Origin: JAHQVI01 sp050330195
GTDB lineage: Bacteria > Pseudomonadota > Alphaproteobacteria > Rhizobiales > Rhodomicrobiaceae
Direction of reading: 5' to 3'
Assembly: GCA_050330195.1 (NCBI GenBank)
Contig: JBHJOB010000005.1
Span: 40,611-104,610, forward strand
Length of the DNA stretch: 64,000 nucleotides
Below the pieces are notes generated by a model, which saw only the letters and a list, made by a program, of their open reading frames with translations, had not been told where the DNA came from and did not search any database. Position numbers and translations under genes: made by a program. Positions 35,237 through 44,200 of this stretch are shown here, piece by piece; the stretch's first letter is position 1; each line of letters begins with the position of its first letter.

Positions 35237-35953
35237 ATGGTGTTAAAGTCGGTCGAAAAGATTCGCGGCGGCGTGCGCGACGCCCTTGCCACAGGCGAAA
35301 AGCTTGCCGAGCGGCTCGCCATGGCCGAAGTGAATGCCGCCATCCAGACGCGGCTGACGCACATCCTGATTCCCACGGCCGTCGTCGCCCTGCTGCTTGC
35401 CGCAACGGAAGCCGCTGCAGCCTTCATAGGCGATCCGGAAACCATGCGTCTGGCGGTCACGAGCATACTGCTGGCGGCGGGTCTTTACGGGACATGGGCG
35501 CTTGTAACCGGCCTCATCGAAATCATGCCCCTGATCGCCGTGTGGACCGCAACGCGCGCGGGGCCGAAACGCCTCGCACGGCTTCTGCTCTATGATTTCA
35601 TCCTCCGCCAGTTACGTCGGACCTTCACCGGCGAAGGCGGCAAGACGTCCATCAGCGGCCACATCACACGCTATGCGCTGAAATTTTCCGGCCAGCCTTC
35701 AAGCTGGGAGAGCCTTGCCTACCGGCTCGCGGACCAGATCGCGCCGCGCATGGTCCGCCACGGCATCATCCAGACATTGCTGGTGCTCGCGCCAACCGTG
35801 GCGGCATGGGCCTATTACCGCTTCGAAATCTTCCCCGAGATCATTCGGGCCGATACCGGCCTCGGCTTCTGGAGCGCTTTCGCCTATCCGCTGGCCGCCC
35901 TGATCGACGTCATCGCCGGGACCGGGCTGCGCGCGGCGCTTCTGCAAGCGTAG
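35237..35953 (+). CDS. Membrane protein of unknown function
   Basis: This 238-residue protein starts at 35237 (MVLKSVEKIRGG). Longer in-frame starts would read through the repeat copy C and are rejected. Three to four hydrophobic segments are visible (about 40-62, 74-98, 165-185 and 205-225) with a basic cytoplasmic loop between (TRAGPKRLARLLLYDFILRQ). The family is not recognised. It is divergent from the DUF697-type GTPase, and the two might act together, but only adjacency supports that. Confidence 0.72.
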   Translation: MVLKSVEKIRGGVRDALATGEKLAERLAMAEVNAAIQTRLTHILIPTAVVALLLAATEAAAAFIGDPETMRLAVTSILLAAGLYGTWALVTGLIEIMPLIAVWTATRAGPKRLARLLLYDFILRQLRRTFTGEGGKTSISGHITRYALKFSGQPSSWESLAYRLADQIAPRMVRHGIIQTLLVLAPTVAAWAYYRFEIFPEIIRADTGLGFWSAFAYPLAALIDVIAGTGLRAALLQA

Positions 35954-35977
35954 GAGAGCGCTCGCGCCACCTGACCA

Positions 35978-36727
35978 CTATTCCCGGCGCATGATCCGGT
36001 TCACGAACAGATTGGCCCATCCGGCCGAATGAAACCGCTCACCGATGGCTTTGGGATCGTAATGATTGTCGACCCAGTCGAGAAATGCGATCGGCTCGTT
36101 GCTGGAGAATTCCAGATAGCTGTCGAAAACGGCGTCGAGTATGCCGGTATCGGCCTGTTTGATATGGCCATATTTCCAGCTTAGCTGCCGCCTGGCCTCC
36201 GCGACCGGCCGGCCTTCCTTGAAGATCATGAACAGCACGCTCATCAGGCCCGCCCGGTCCGCGCCGGACTTGCAATGCAGCATCATGGGATATTCGATGC
36301 GCTCGAACAGCGCCTTGGCGTCGTGAAAGACGTGCCGCGCCGGAGCCGCACGCGATTTGACCGAGAAATTGATCAACTCGATGCCGTATTTGCGGCAAGC
36401 CGCCTGTTGCAGACGATAGCTGCCGCAATCCCGGTCGCCCCGGAGATTGACGATCGTTTTCAGACCCCGGCGCTTGAGCCGGCGGATGTCACGGGGCGAA
36501 GGCTGACTGGATCGCCATGCATGGTCTGAAAGGGGGTGGCGATTGGGATAGATCGCGCGGAAGATGCCGTGATCAACGAAAATCAGATCGAAGAACTCGA
36601 AAGCCGGGTCGAGCGAACGGCTCACCCAGGGCGGCGACTTTTCGGAAACCATATGCCGCATGGAGCGGTAGCTTCTTTGAAGCCGGCGAACATAAGGACG
36701 CGTGAGCCTCTTGGTCTGTTTCAGCAT
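35978..36727 (-). CDS. PTP-like (dual-specificity/tyrosine-type) phosphatase
   Basis: This 249-residue protein starts at 36727 (MLKQTKRLTRPYVRRL). A basic N-terminus precedes a cysteine-phosphatase fold with WRSSQPSPRDI near 71, TIVNLRGDRD near 91 (likely general-acid region) and the signature loop HCKSGADRAG at 151-160, which fits HCx5R. Cytoplasmic substrates of such bacterial phosphatases include protein tyrosines, phosphoinositides and lipid phosphates. The sequence does not decide. The C-terminal part (FLDWVDNHYDP) is conserved in form with DUF442/Siw14-like relatives. The stop lies 25 bases from the convergent membrane protein stop. Confidence 0.87.
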   Translation of the reverse strand: MLKQTKRLTRPYVRRLQRSYRSMRHMVSEKSPPWVSRSLDPAFEFFDLIFVDHGIFRAIYPNRHPLSDHAWRSSQPSPRDIRRLKRRGLKTIVNLRGDRDCGSYRLQQAACRKYGIELINFSVKSRAAPARHVFHDAKALFERIEYPMMLHCKSGADRAGLMSVLFMIFKEGRPVAEARRQLSWKYGHIKQADTGILDAVFDSYLEFSSNEPIAFLDWVDNHYDPKAIGERFHSAGWANLFVNRIMRRE

Positions 36728-36872
36728 AGGCGCAAGGGTTTCGTCCCATCCACAATCAAGCGTGCCAGCGGTTGCATACAGGCACTCTCGCCGCGGATCA
36801 AGCTCCGTGCGTCCGGCTGCGTGCGAACGCCGGCAGCCTGTGCCGCCGGCGCACCGGCTTCGCGCGCGCTTT

Positions 36873-37142
36873 TCAGTGGAGCGCGAACCGGCCGTCAATG
36901 AACTGAAATTCCGTCGGGGAAATCAGCTTCTTGTGGGAGACCGTCACCTTATAGAGCGGGCCCTCCAGATGATCGTGCCAGTATTTGAGAAAGGCTTCGA
37001 GACGGGGGAATCGGGGCGCGACATCAAAATCTTGCCAGACGAAGGATTGCAGAAGATGGAGATGGTCCGGCATCCTGTAGAGGATTTCCGCGGTTGTCAG
37101 ACTGTAACCCTGCAGCTGTTGGACAAAATGCTGATCGCTCAT
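36873..37142 (-). CDS. usg: Usg family protein
   Basis: This 89-residue protein of the alphaproteobacterial Usg family has QGYSLTTAEILYRMPDHLHLLQ near 9-30, then FVWQDFDVAPRFPRLEAFLKYW and a C-terminal VSHKKLISPTEFQFIDG. The family was once linked to tryptophan-synthesis gene neighbourhoods, and its function is not established. The ATG at 37142 with AGAGG upstream is preferred over the GTG two codons earlier. It is monocistronic here and no trp gene is near. Confidence 0.9.
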   Translation of the reverse strand: MSDQHFVQQLQGYSLTTAEILYRMPDHLHLLQSFVWQDFDVAPRFPRLEAFLKYWHDHLEGPLYKVTVSHKKLISPTEFQFIDGRFALH

Positions 37143-37228
37143 CGGCACCTCTGGAGTTGACTAAGCCTACGCCTAACAGTATAGCGTGACACTCCCACCA
37201 TGCCAATTATCATTTAAAAAACAGTATC

Positions 37229-37258
37229 TTAGCAGCACCCCCGCACGAGTGCTGCCAA
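37229..37258. promoter_or_regulatory. Inverted repeat between usg and the GT2 gene
   Basis: Arms TTAGCAGCAC and GTGCTGCCAA (one mismatch) flank a 10-base spacer. It lies upstream of both divergent genes, 87 bases from usg and 125 from the GT2 start. It could be an operator or an RNA hairpin, and no T-tract follows. Confidence 0.45.
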
Positions 37259-37383
37259 TTGCTGCCGCGCCCTTGTCTGTCACGCGCGGCTATCTTTGGT
37301 TGTGGACGATCTCTATATGCAGCTTGAAATTCAAACGGAGGAGGGCATAAAAAAATAAAACAACTTAAAATTGAGATGATCGC

Positions 37384-38220
37384 GTGGCACTTCCGATCTC
37401 AGCCTTTATCATTACCAGGAACGAGGAAGCGCGGCTGCCCGCCGCACTTGCTGCCCTGCGCGACTGGATCGACGAAATCATTGTCGTCGATTCCGGCAGC
37501 ACGGACCGGACCGTGGAAATCGCAAAGGCGGCCGGTGCGACGGTGCTGCATCGCAGATGGACCGGCTACGGTCCGCAGAAGCTGTTCGCGGAACAGCATT
37601 GCCGGAATGAGTGGGTGCTGAATATCGATGCCGACGAAGTCGTCACGGCGTCGCTCGCCCGCGAGATCAAGGGCCTTTTCGGCGCCGCGAAGCTGCCGGA
37701 GCCCGGCGCCTTCAAGGTGAAGATTCTGACGGTCTATCCGGGCGACGCCGAGCCTCGCCCATTCGCGAACGATTACAATGTCGTCCGCCTCTATCACCGC
37801 AGCGCCGGCCGTTTCCGGGATCATCCGGTTTACGACCGCGTCGTGTTGAGCACCGGCATTACGCCCCGGCAGCTCAATGCCCCGATCTTCCATCACTCCT
37901 ATATTTCATTCGAGCATGTCATCGAAAAGAGCAACACGTTCAGCTCGTTTCGCAGCGCCCATTCAAAGCCGCGCTCCCCTACGCTGTTGACCATCAGACT
38001 GCTGACCGAATTTCCGGTGAATTTCATAAAGTCCTACATCTTCCGCCGCCATTGCACAGGCGGTTGGAAGGGCTTCTATTTCTCCCTGTGCCACGCCTTC
38101 ATGCGGACCAGCCGCATCGCGAAAATGCTGGAACAATCGCAATGGCAAGAGACAGCGTCGTCTGCTTCCTCGCGCGGCAGGGGCCGGCTGGCCTCCGAAA
38201 AAGTGGCGCTGCAGAAGTGA
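37384..38220 (+). CDS. GT2 glycosyltransferase, LPS-core type (WaaE/KdtX-like)
   Basis: This 278-residue inverting glycosyltransferase has the N-terminal nucleotide-sugar site ISAFIITRNEEARL near 5, VDSGSTDRTVEIA near 36 and the metal-binding NIDADE near 79. A C-terminal region FIKSYIFRRHCTGGWKGFYFSLCHAFM near 211 is typical of WaaE-like core beta-glucosyltransferases and may touch the membrane. The start is a GTG, since an in-frame stop 12 bases upstream leaves no other. It is expected to add a hexose to lipopolysaccharide core, next to ELM1-like and GT4 genes. Confidence 0.88.
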   Translation: MALPISAFIITRNEEARLPAALAALRDWIDEIIVVDSGSTDRTVEIAKAAGATVLHRRWTGYGPQKLFAEQHCRNEWVLNIDADEVVTASLAREIKGLFGAAKLPEPGAFKVKILTVYPGDAEPRPFANDYNVVRLYHRSAGRFRDHPVYDRVVLSTGITPRQLNAPIFHHSYISFEHVIEKSNTFSSFRSAHSKPRSPTLLTIRLLTEFPVNFIKSYIFRRHCTGGWKGFYFSLCHAFMRTSRIAKMLEQSQWQETASSASSRGRGRLASEKVALQK

Positions 38221-38328
38221 CCGCGCTACATCGAGATCCGATAAAATGGGCAGCATTGTTCGGAGAGATCGAGCTGGAAACATATAGAGCAGATCAGGAT
38301 CGTTTCCGCGAAAATGCTCGTGATCAGA
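38221..38328 (+). repeat. Bipartite palindromic repeat, copy D (complete)
   Basis: This lies between convergent genes, beginning just after the GT2 stop and ending on the TGA of the ELM1-like gene (GTGATCAGA). It contains GAGATCCGATAAAATGG, CATTGTTCGGA, ATCGAGCT and then GGATCGTTTC ... GAAAATG, matching copy B in order and spacing. Confidence 0.7.
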
Positions 38329-39319
38329 TGGCAGCGAGCGTCAATTTTCCCAGCAGTTTCCCCGCGAGCACGTCCAGATGATTCTCCTGCATCGGGCTCA
38401 GATCCTCGATTTTCTCGCAAAGAGTCTCGAATGAAATATCCGCGTCCAGAGATTGGCTGTATAGCCAGTTTTTTGCCTCAAGCCCTTCGAGATAAGCAGC
38501 CTCGTTCGCATTCATCCCGTTACTTGCCGGCCCGAGCACACATACGGGTTTCCGGCAGCAAACCGCTTCCGTGATCATGGAGTTGGAGTCTTCCGTAACC
38601 AGCACCATCCGAGCCTTCTTGCAAAAATCCATCACACCGCCGGAGTTGATGTCCTCCGAGCCAAAGACTCGCAGATTCGGGCTTTCCTGCTGCTTGAACT
38701 GCCTGAAAACCTGCGCGGGCGTCCGGCGGGACGTAAAAACGCCTGTCCGAAATCGGCGGGCGGCTGCATCCGCAAGCTCAGTGATTCTCGCCCAGTGGTT
38801 TGCCGCGTATGAATGCGTCCCGCTGGGGCCGCCAATGAGAAAGCAGACATCGACGGGGTCCGGCACATCCGGCGCCTCGTCCGGATCGACTGCGCAAGGC
38901 TTCAGGCAACAGATATAAGGCTCGATGTCGGCAAGGCGCTCATAGGGTATCAACACGGCCGTGAACCGCTCCGGATCAATATTTCGCAGCGATCCCGAGA
39001 AGATGTTTTGACATTGATGAATTCTGGCGAGGGCTGCATTGAGCAGTAATGTCTCTCCACCGGCCGAAACGATCAGGTCCGGCTTGTTCTGCAAACGGAC
39101 GTTGGGATACAGCCATTTCAGAACCTGAGTATCGGAAATAAGCCCCTTATTGTGGAGCGAATAGAGAAAGCGCCCTGCACGAAAAGCCGGTAGCCTTATG
39201 TCTGCATACTCGACATTCAGCCGGTGCTTTCGGCCCAGTGCCTTTATGATCCCTTCGCTTTGATTATAGTGGCCGGGGCGTTGGTCTCTCAGAACTGAAA
39301 CGGTGTACACATCTATCAT
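38324..39319 (-). CDS. ELM1/GtrOC1-family protein
   Basis: This 331-residue protein of the 'mitochondrial fission ELM1' family has a GT-B-like fold and is common in alphaproteobacterial LPS gene sets. It starts DVYTVSVLRDQRPGHYNQSEGI near 3, has PDLIVSAGGETLLLNAALAR near 80, CFLIGGPSGTHSY near 160 and a C-terminal nucleotide-sugar-like site VTEDSNSMITEAVCCRKPV near 240. An ATG at 39319 is used, and a TTG lies one codon upstream. The exact reaction is unknown. The stop codon lies inside repeat copy D. Confidence 0.87.
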   Translation of the reverse strand: MIDVYTVSVLRDQRPGHYNQSEGIIKALGRKHRLNVEYADIRLPAFRAGRFLYSLHNKGLISDTQVLKWLYPNVRLQNKPDLIVSAGGETLLLNAALARIHQCQNIFSGSLRNIDPERFTAVLIPYERLADIEPYICCLKPCAVDPDEAPDVPDPVDVCFLIGGPSGTHSYAANHWARITELADAAARRFRTGVFTSRRTPAQVFRQFKQQESPNLRVFGSEDINSGGVMDFCKKARMVLVTEDSNSMITEAVCCRKPVCVLGPASNGMNANEAAYLEGLEAKNWLYSQSLDADISFETLCEKIEDLSPMQENHLDVLAGKLLGKLTLAAI

Positions 39320-39441
39320 CAATGCATTTCATTTCGATTTGCGGGCCGGATCAGCACGCCATGTTGCCCGACGAACGCAGCAGCCGAACGAGACAGAGAC
39401 CATCGCACACGAAGGCATCGCCGCAATCCGCCATTGTCGCG

Positions 39442-40680
39442 TTACAAGCTCGCAGCCCGCGCATCCCCCAACGCCTCCGCAATCTCCCGTCTGAACCGCT
39501 CCGGCGCGAAGCGCTCCGAATTCGCGCGGCAGGCCGCCGGAGCGATCGCGCCGCCGCTCGTCTCGAAACGCTCAACCGCATCCTTCACGGCCTGAACCGT
39601 CTGCCGCTCGAACAACAGTCCGGTCGGCTCGCCGGCTTCGCCGCCAAGTGGACGCACAATATCATTCGCTCCGCCGCGCTTGAAGGCGATCAGCGGCGTG
39701 CCGCTCGCCTGCGCTTCGGCAAGGGCAATGCCGAAATCCTCGCAGCCGGCAAAAACCAGCGCCCGAGCGTGCGACACCTCACGGACATAATCGGCGCGTG
39801 GGAGAAAGCCCATGAAGGAAATATTCGGTCCGGCGAGCTTGCGCAATCGTGCGGATTGCTGTCCGTCGCCCACGACGTGCAGGCGCTTGCCCGGCATCTC
39901 GTTGAACGCCTGGATGACGAGGTCCGTGCGCTTGTAGGGAGCGAGGAACGAGGCGGTGATGTAGTAATCGTTCTTCGCCTCGACCAGCTCGAATTTATCG
40001 ACCTCGACGGGTGGGAAGATCACGCGCGCATCCCGTCCGTAGATGCGCCTTATCCGGGCACGCACGAAATTGGAATTCGCCGCCATGATGTCGGGTCCAT
40101 GGGCAGTGCGCGCGTCCCAGATGCGCAGTTTGTACAGCATGCGGCGAAACAGCAGCCCCTTCGGGCCGTAGCCGAGCCGGCCCTGTTCCAGATAGGAAAA
40201 CTGCTCGTCCCAGGCATAGCGCGGCGGCGAGTGGACATAGCAAAGATGCGGCTGGTCGGGACGTGTGAGCACCCCGCGCGCGAAAGCCGCCGATGACGAG
40301 ATCACGGCATCGTAGTCGGTAACGTCGAACTGCTCGATCAGGAACGGGCAGGCAAAGAACAGCGACCGGTAATATTTCCGCACCCATGGGAGACGGTTGG
40401 CGATGGATGTGTGGAACGCGGTGCGCGGAAAGAACTCCTGCTTGACCTCATCGGAAAGAAAATCGAACAGCGTGTAGACATCCGCTTGCGGATAAAGCCT
40501 GCACATCTCCGCAACGACGCGCTCTCCGCCGCGAAAGGAGGGGCACCAATCATGCACGATTGCGATATTTGCATCGTCGATCCGAACGGCGGGAATATCG
40601 GCAGGCGCGTTCCTGGGCGACTCATCAGCCTCGGGAGAAAAATGAGGGGGCATACCCAAAATCTTTTTCAAGAAAAGCAC
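39442..40680 (-). CDS. GT4 glycosyltransferase
   Basis: This 412-residue GT-B retaining glycosyltransferase has an N-terminal acceptor half beginning IAIVHDWCPSFRGGERVV near 39 and a C-terminal donor half with DYYITASFLAPYKRTDLVIQAF near 238, VGDGQQSARL near 264 and the catalytic EDFGIALAEAQASGTP motif near 314. The likely start is a GTG at 40680 with AAGG upstream, and an ATG nine codons later is possible. It is expected in surface polysaccharide assembly, probably with the adjacent ELM1-like and GT2 genes. Confidence 0.92.
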   Translation of the reverse strand: MLFLKKILGMPPHFSPEADESPRNAPADIPAVRIDDANIAIVHDWCPSFRGGERVVAEMCRLYPQADVYTLFDFLSDEVKQEFFPRTAFHTSIANRLPWVRKYYRSLFFACPFLIEQFDVTDYDAVISSSAAFARGVLTRPDQPHLCYVHSPPRYAWDEQFSYLEQGRLGYGPKGLLFRRMLYKLRIWDARTAHGPDIMAANSNFVRARIRRIYGRDARVIFPPVEVDKFELVEAKNDYYITASFLAPYKRTDLVIQAFNEMPGKRLHVVGDGQQSARLRKLAGPNISFMGFLPRADYVREVSHARALVFAGCEDFGIALAEAQASGTPLIAFKRGGANDIVRPLGGEAGEPTGLLFERQTVQAVKDAVERFETSGGAIAPAACRANSERFAPERFRREIAEALGDARAASL

Positions 40681-40868
40681 CGGCCTTATTGCCTGGCGCG
40701 ACTTTAAAACCTCCGATCTTACTAAAGCCTTATGGCACAGCCAGCAAGCGCCGGGCTGGCATCACTGTTAAGAAGCGGCCAGAACATGGACGGATCGCTT
40801 TCGGCCAGGCCCGTGACCGGCATCGAGCTTGCCAAACTCCGGCTTGTCGCCTCCGTCTGGATGAATGC

Positions 40869-41237
40869 CTATCTCGCCATGGCGATCTGGATCACGCGCT
40901 GCAGATCCTGCTCCGTGAACGGCTTTTGCAGAACAGGCGTATCCTTCCATTTCGCCTCAAGGCCGGAGCGCCCATAGCCGGTTGCGAACACGAAAGGAAT
41001 GCCGCGCTGCTGCAGCGTCTCGGCCAGCGGATAGGTATGGCGCCCGTTCAGATTGACGTCCAGAATCGCCAGGTCGAAGCCGGTATCGGCGACAAGCTCG
41101 CTGGCCCGTTCGATGTTGCCCACGGTCGCCACGACCTGATGCCCCAGATCGGCAAGCATGTCCTCCAGCAGCATGGCGACCATGCCCTCGTCCTCCACTA
41201 CCAGCACCTGAAAGTCTCTGGTTTTCGTTGTCGTCAT
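40869..41237 (-). CDS. Single-domain response regulator, FAT GUY type
   Basis: This 122-residue receiver domain has no output domain. The acidic pocket VVEDE is near 14, the phosphorylatable Asp is D60 (LAILDVNLNG), the conserved Thr lies in FATGY (84-88) and the Lys is K105 (LQKPF). FATGY followed by GRSG matches the 'FAT GUY' receivers known from alphaproteobacterial general stress signalling (SdrG, MrrA). It lies 28 bases after the HWE kinase gene in the same operon, so it is probably phosphorylated by that kinase. It likely relays phosphate to PhyR or to other HWE kinases. Confidence 0.9.
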   Translation of the reverse strand: MTTTKTRDFQVLVVEDEGMVAMLLEDMLADLGHQVVATVGNIERASELVADTGFDLAILDVNLNGRHTYPLAETLQQRGIPFVFATGYGRSGLEAKWKDTPVLQKPFTEQDLQRVIQIAMAR

Positions 41238-41265
41238 GGAATGTCGTCCCTTCTATTGTCAGCTT

Positions 41266-44200
41266 TCAGGCAATGACTGCGGCGAGCGGGCATGTGACAT
41301 GGCAGACCACCCCGTCCGACGCATAGTCGATCCTGGCGGAACCATCCAGATCATGCACGAGATTGCGCTCGATCAGACGCGACCCAAAGCCACGCCGCGT
41401 CGGCTGAACAACGGCCGGACCGCCTGTCTCCCGCCAGCACAGCTCCAGCTCCGGCACGTCGCCGGCTTTTACCCGCCAGTTGAGTTCAACGCGGCCGGTC
41501 TCGTTTGAAAAGGCCCCGTATTTGACCGCATTCGTGGCCAACTCGTGAATGCCCATGGCGATGGCCACGGCCGCTTTCGGGGAGAGCCGAAAATCGGGCC
41601 CGTCGATCCGGAGCCTTTCCGGATAAGCGTGAGGCTCAAGCGCCCGGCTGACGATCTGGCGGATTTCGGCGCCCTCCCAGCTTTCCTCGGTCAGGATATT
41701 ATGCGCATTGGAAAGCGCAAGCAGCCGCGCCTCCAGCCTCTCGCGCATGGAAGGATCGGCCTCGGCGCCGCGCAAAGTCTGGGCGGCAATCGCCTGAACC
41801 GTCGCCAGCGTGTTCTTGACCCTGTGGTTCAACTCGTTGATCAGCAGGGTCCGCTGTTCCTCAGCCTGACGCCGCTCGGTGATGTCGGTATTGGTGCCGA
41901 ACCAGCGCACGATCCGCCCCTCGTCGTTGCGAATGGGGACTGCGCGGGAGAGAAACCAGCGATATTCGCCGTCCTTGCCGAGAATGGGGAAGGTGTCTTC
42001 CCAGGCCTCACCGGTCTCGAAACAGCTGCTGATCTTTGTGATAACCCTGTCGGTGTGGTCGGGATGGAGAACCTTGCGCCAGCCCCATCCCTCCATTTCC
42101 GTCAGCGTCGTGCCGGTATGGTCGAACCAGCGCTTGTTGTACCAGTACATCCAGCCGCTGGCGTCGGTCATCCAGGCGAGATGATTGATGTTATCCGCCA
42201 GCGTCCGGAACTCCGCCTCGCTCTTGCGCAGCCGGTCTTCGGCGCGTTTGCGGTCGGTCACGTCCAGCGACACGCCCTGCAGGCATGTCGGTTTTCCGCT
42301 ATCGTCGAAAGTTGCGCGGCCCGTCGAGCGTATCCAACGCTGTTCGGTCTGCCCTCGCGGCGTCATGCGGTATTCCACGTCATAGGGCGCATTGCCGACG
42401 AGACATTCTTCTATGCACTTCTGCGCATGGGCAAGGTCGTCGGGATGGAGACACTTGGCCCAATCGTCATAGGAGATGGGATCAGGCGTCGGCTCGTAGC
42501 CCCACATTTCCTTGTGAAGGGCGGACCAGAGGAGGTCGCCCCGCTGTATATTCCATTGCCAGGTGCCTATCTGCGCCGCCTCGGTCGTCAATTGCAGATG
42601 CGCCTGGCTTTCGACCAGCTTTTCCTCGGCACGTTTGCGCGCAGTGACATCCCGCGTCACCGCAAGCTGAACGGTATCGCCGGCCGCCGTCCGGAATGGC
42701 GCGGCGTGCGTCTCCATGTGCCGGCTGACGCCTTTCAGGTTGACGATTTCGAACTCCAACGCGCCTTTCTCGCCCCGGCAGATACGCTCGTTGAACTCCC
42801 GGAAAGCATCCCGGTCCTTCGGCGTAATGACACTGTAGATCGACTTGCCGATCACCGAACTGGGCTGGTCGGCCCCGATCATGCCCAGCCCCGATGCATT
42901 CATGTGCAAGAGCGTCCCGTCCGGCGCGACAAGCTTGACGCATTCCGGCGTTGTATCGACGATCGCGCGGAAACGTTCCTCGCTTTCCTCCACCGCTTCT
43001 TCGTGCAGCTTGCGCTCGGTAATGTCGGTAATCGCCGCCATCCACCCCGTGACAGCGCCGGCCTTGTCGAACTCGGGCACATAAGAGCACCGCATGAAGC
43101 GCTTGCCGGCCTTGGGGAAGGTGACCTCCGTCTCGAAATCAACCGCCTGACCGGTCAGAACGAGATCGATCCATTCCCGCGCCGCTTCATAGGCTTCAGC
43201 ACCGATGACTTCGGAAATCGGCTTGCCGATGCATTCATCCGGCGTGCGGCCGAAAAGTTCGGCGTAAAGCTTGTTGACGAACTTGTAGCGGTGGTTGACG
43301 TCGCAATGACCGATCAGAACAGGCACCGTATCCGTGACGAGAGTGAGCTGATCGGCAATTTCGCGGACGATCTGTTCGGCGCGTTTGCGCGCATCGATGT
43401 TTTCCACGATCGCAAGCAGATGGTCGTCGTTGCCCCGGGACAGCGTCAGGCGCGCCCATACGTCCCGCCCGTCCTTCAGAATATAGCGCTTCTCCAGTGG
43501 AACCGGCCCCTCGCCGTTCCGCAATTCCGCCACGGCCTTTTCATGGATCGGGATATCGTCCGGATGAGTGAATTCAATCGAGCCCCGACCGTAAACCTCA
43601 TCCATGGGACGATCGATGATCGCCAGAAACGCGGCGTTCGCCCGGATGATCGCACCATTCGGGTCCAGCATGGTCATCCCGACGCCCGCATGCTCGAACA
43701 TGGAGCGCAGCCGCTCTTCATTGCGCCGCAGCTCATCCTCGGCGCGGATGCGCGCCAGACTGAAGCCAAGCTGCCTCGCGATCGTGACCGCGAGGTTGAT
43801 TTCATTGTCATCGAAGGAATGGGGCGTGTCGTAATAGGCCATGAACTTGCCGATGACCCGTCCTCCGACAGCGACGGGGATGAACGACAGCGCACCGATG
43901 CCTTCAGCCAGTATCAGGTTCTTCACCTCACCGAGCGAGACCGCGGCCTCGGCGTCGCCAATGAAAATCGGCTGCGCATTCCTCTCGCCCGCCTGCCACG
44001 GCGTATGCCCTTCAACGCCTTTGCGGTAATCCTCCGAGAGACCGCGCGACGCGACGAACCGCATGACATGGGACTCGTCGAAAAGCAGGATCGCGGCGCG
44101 CGAGCAACGCAAGCCTCCCGTGATCGCATCGAGCCCGGCTTCATAGATGTCCTCGGCGGTTTCGGCGCGGTAGAGCGTGTCGGTAAAGCGGAACAGGGCG

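Noticed and set aside
40740..40760. GCCAGC/GCTGGC hairpin after the response regulator
   Set aside because: The stem has six bases, the loop is long and there is no T run. It is too weak to call a terminator.
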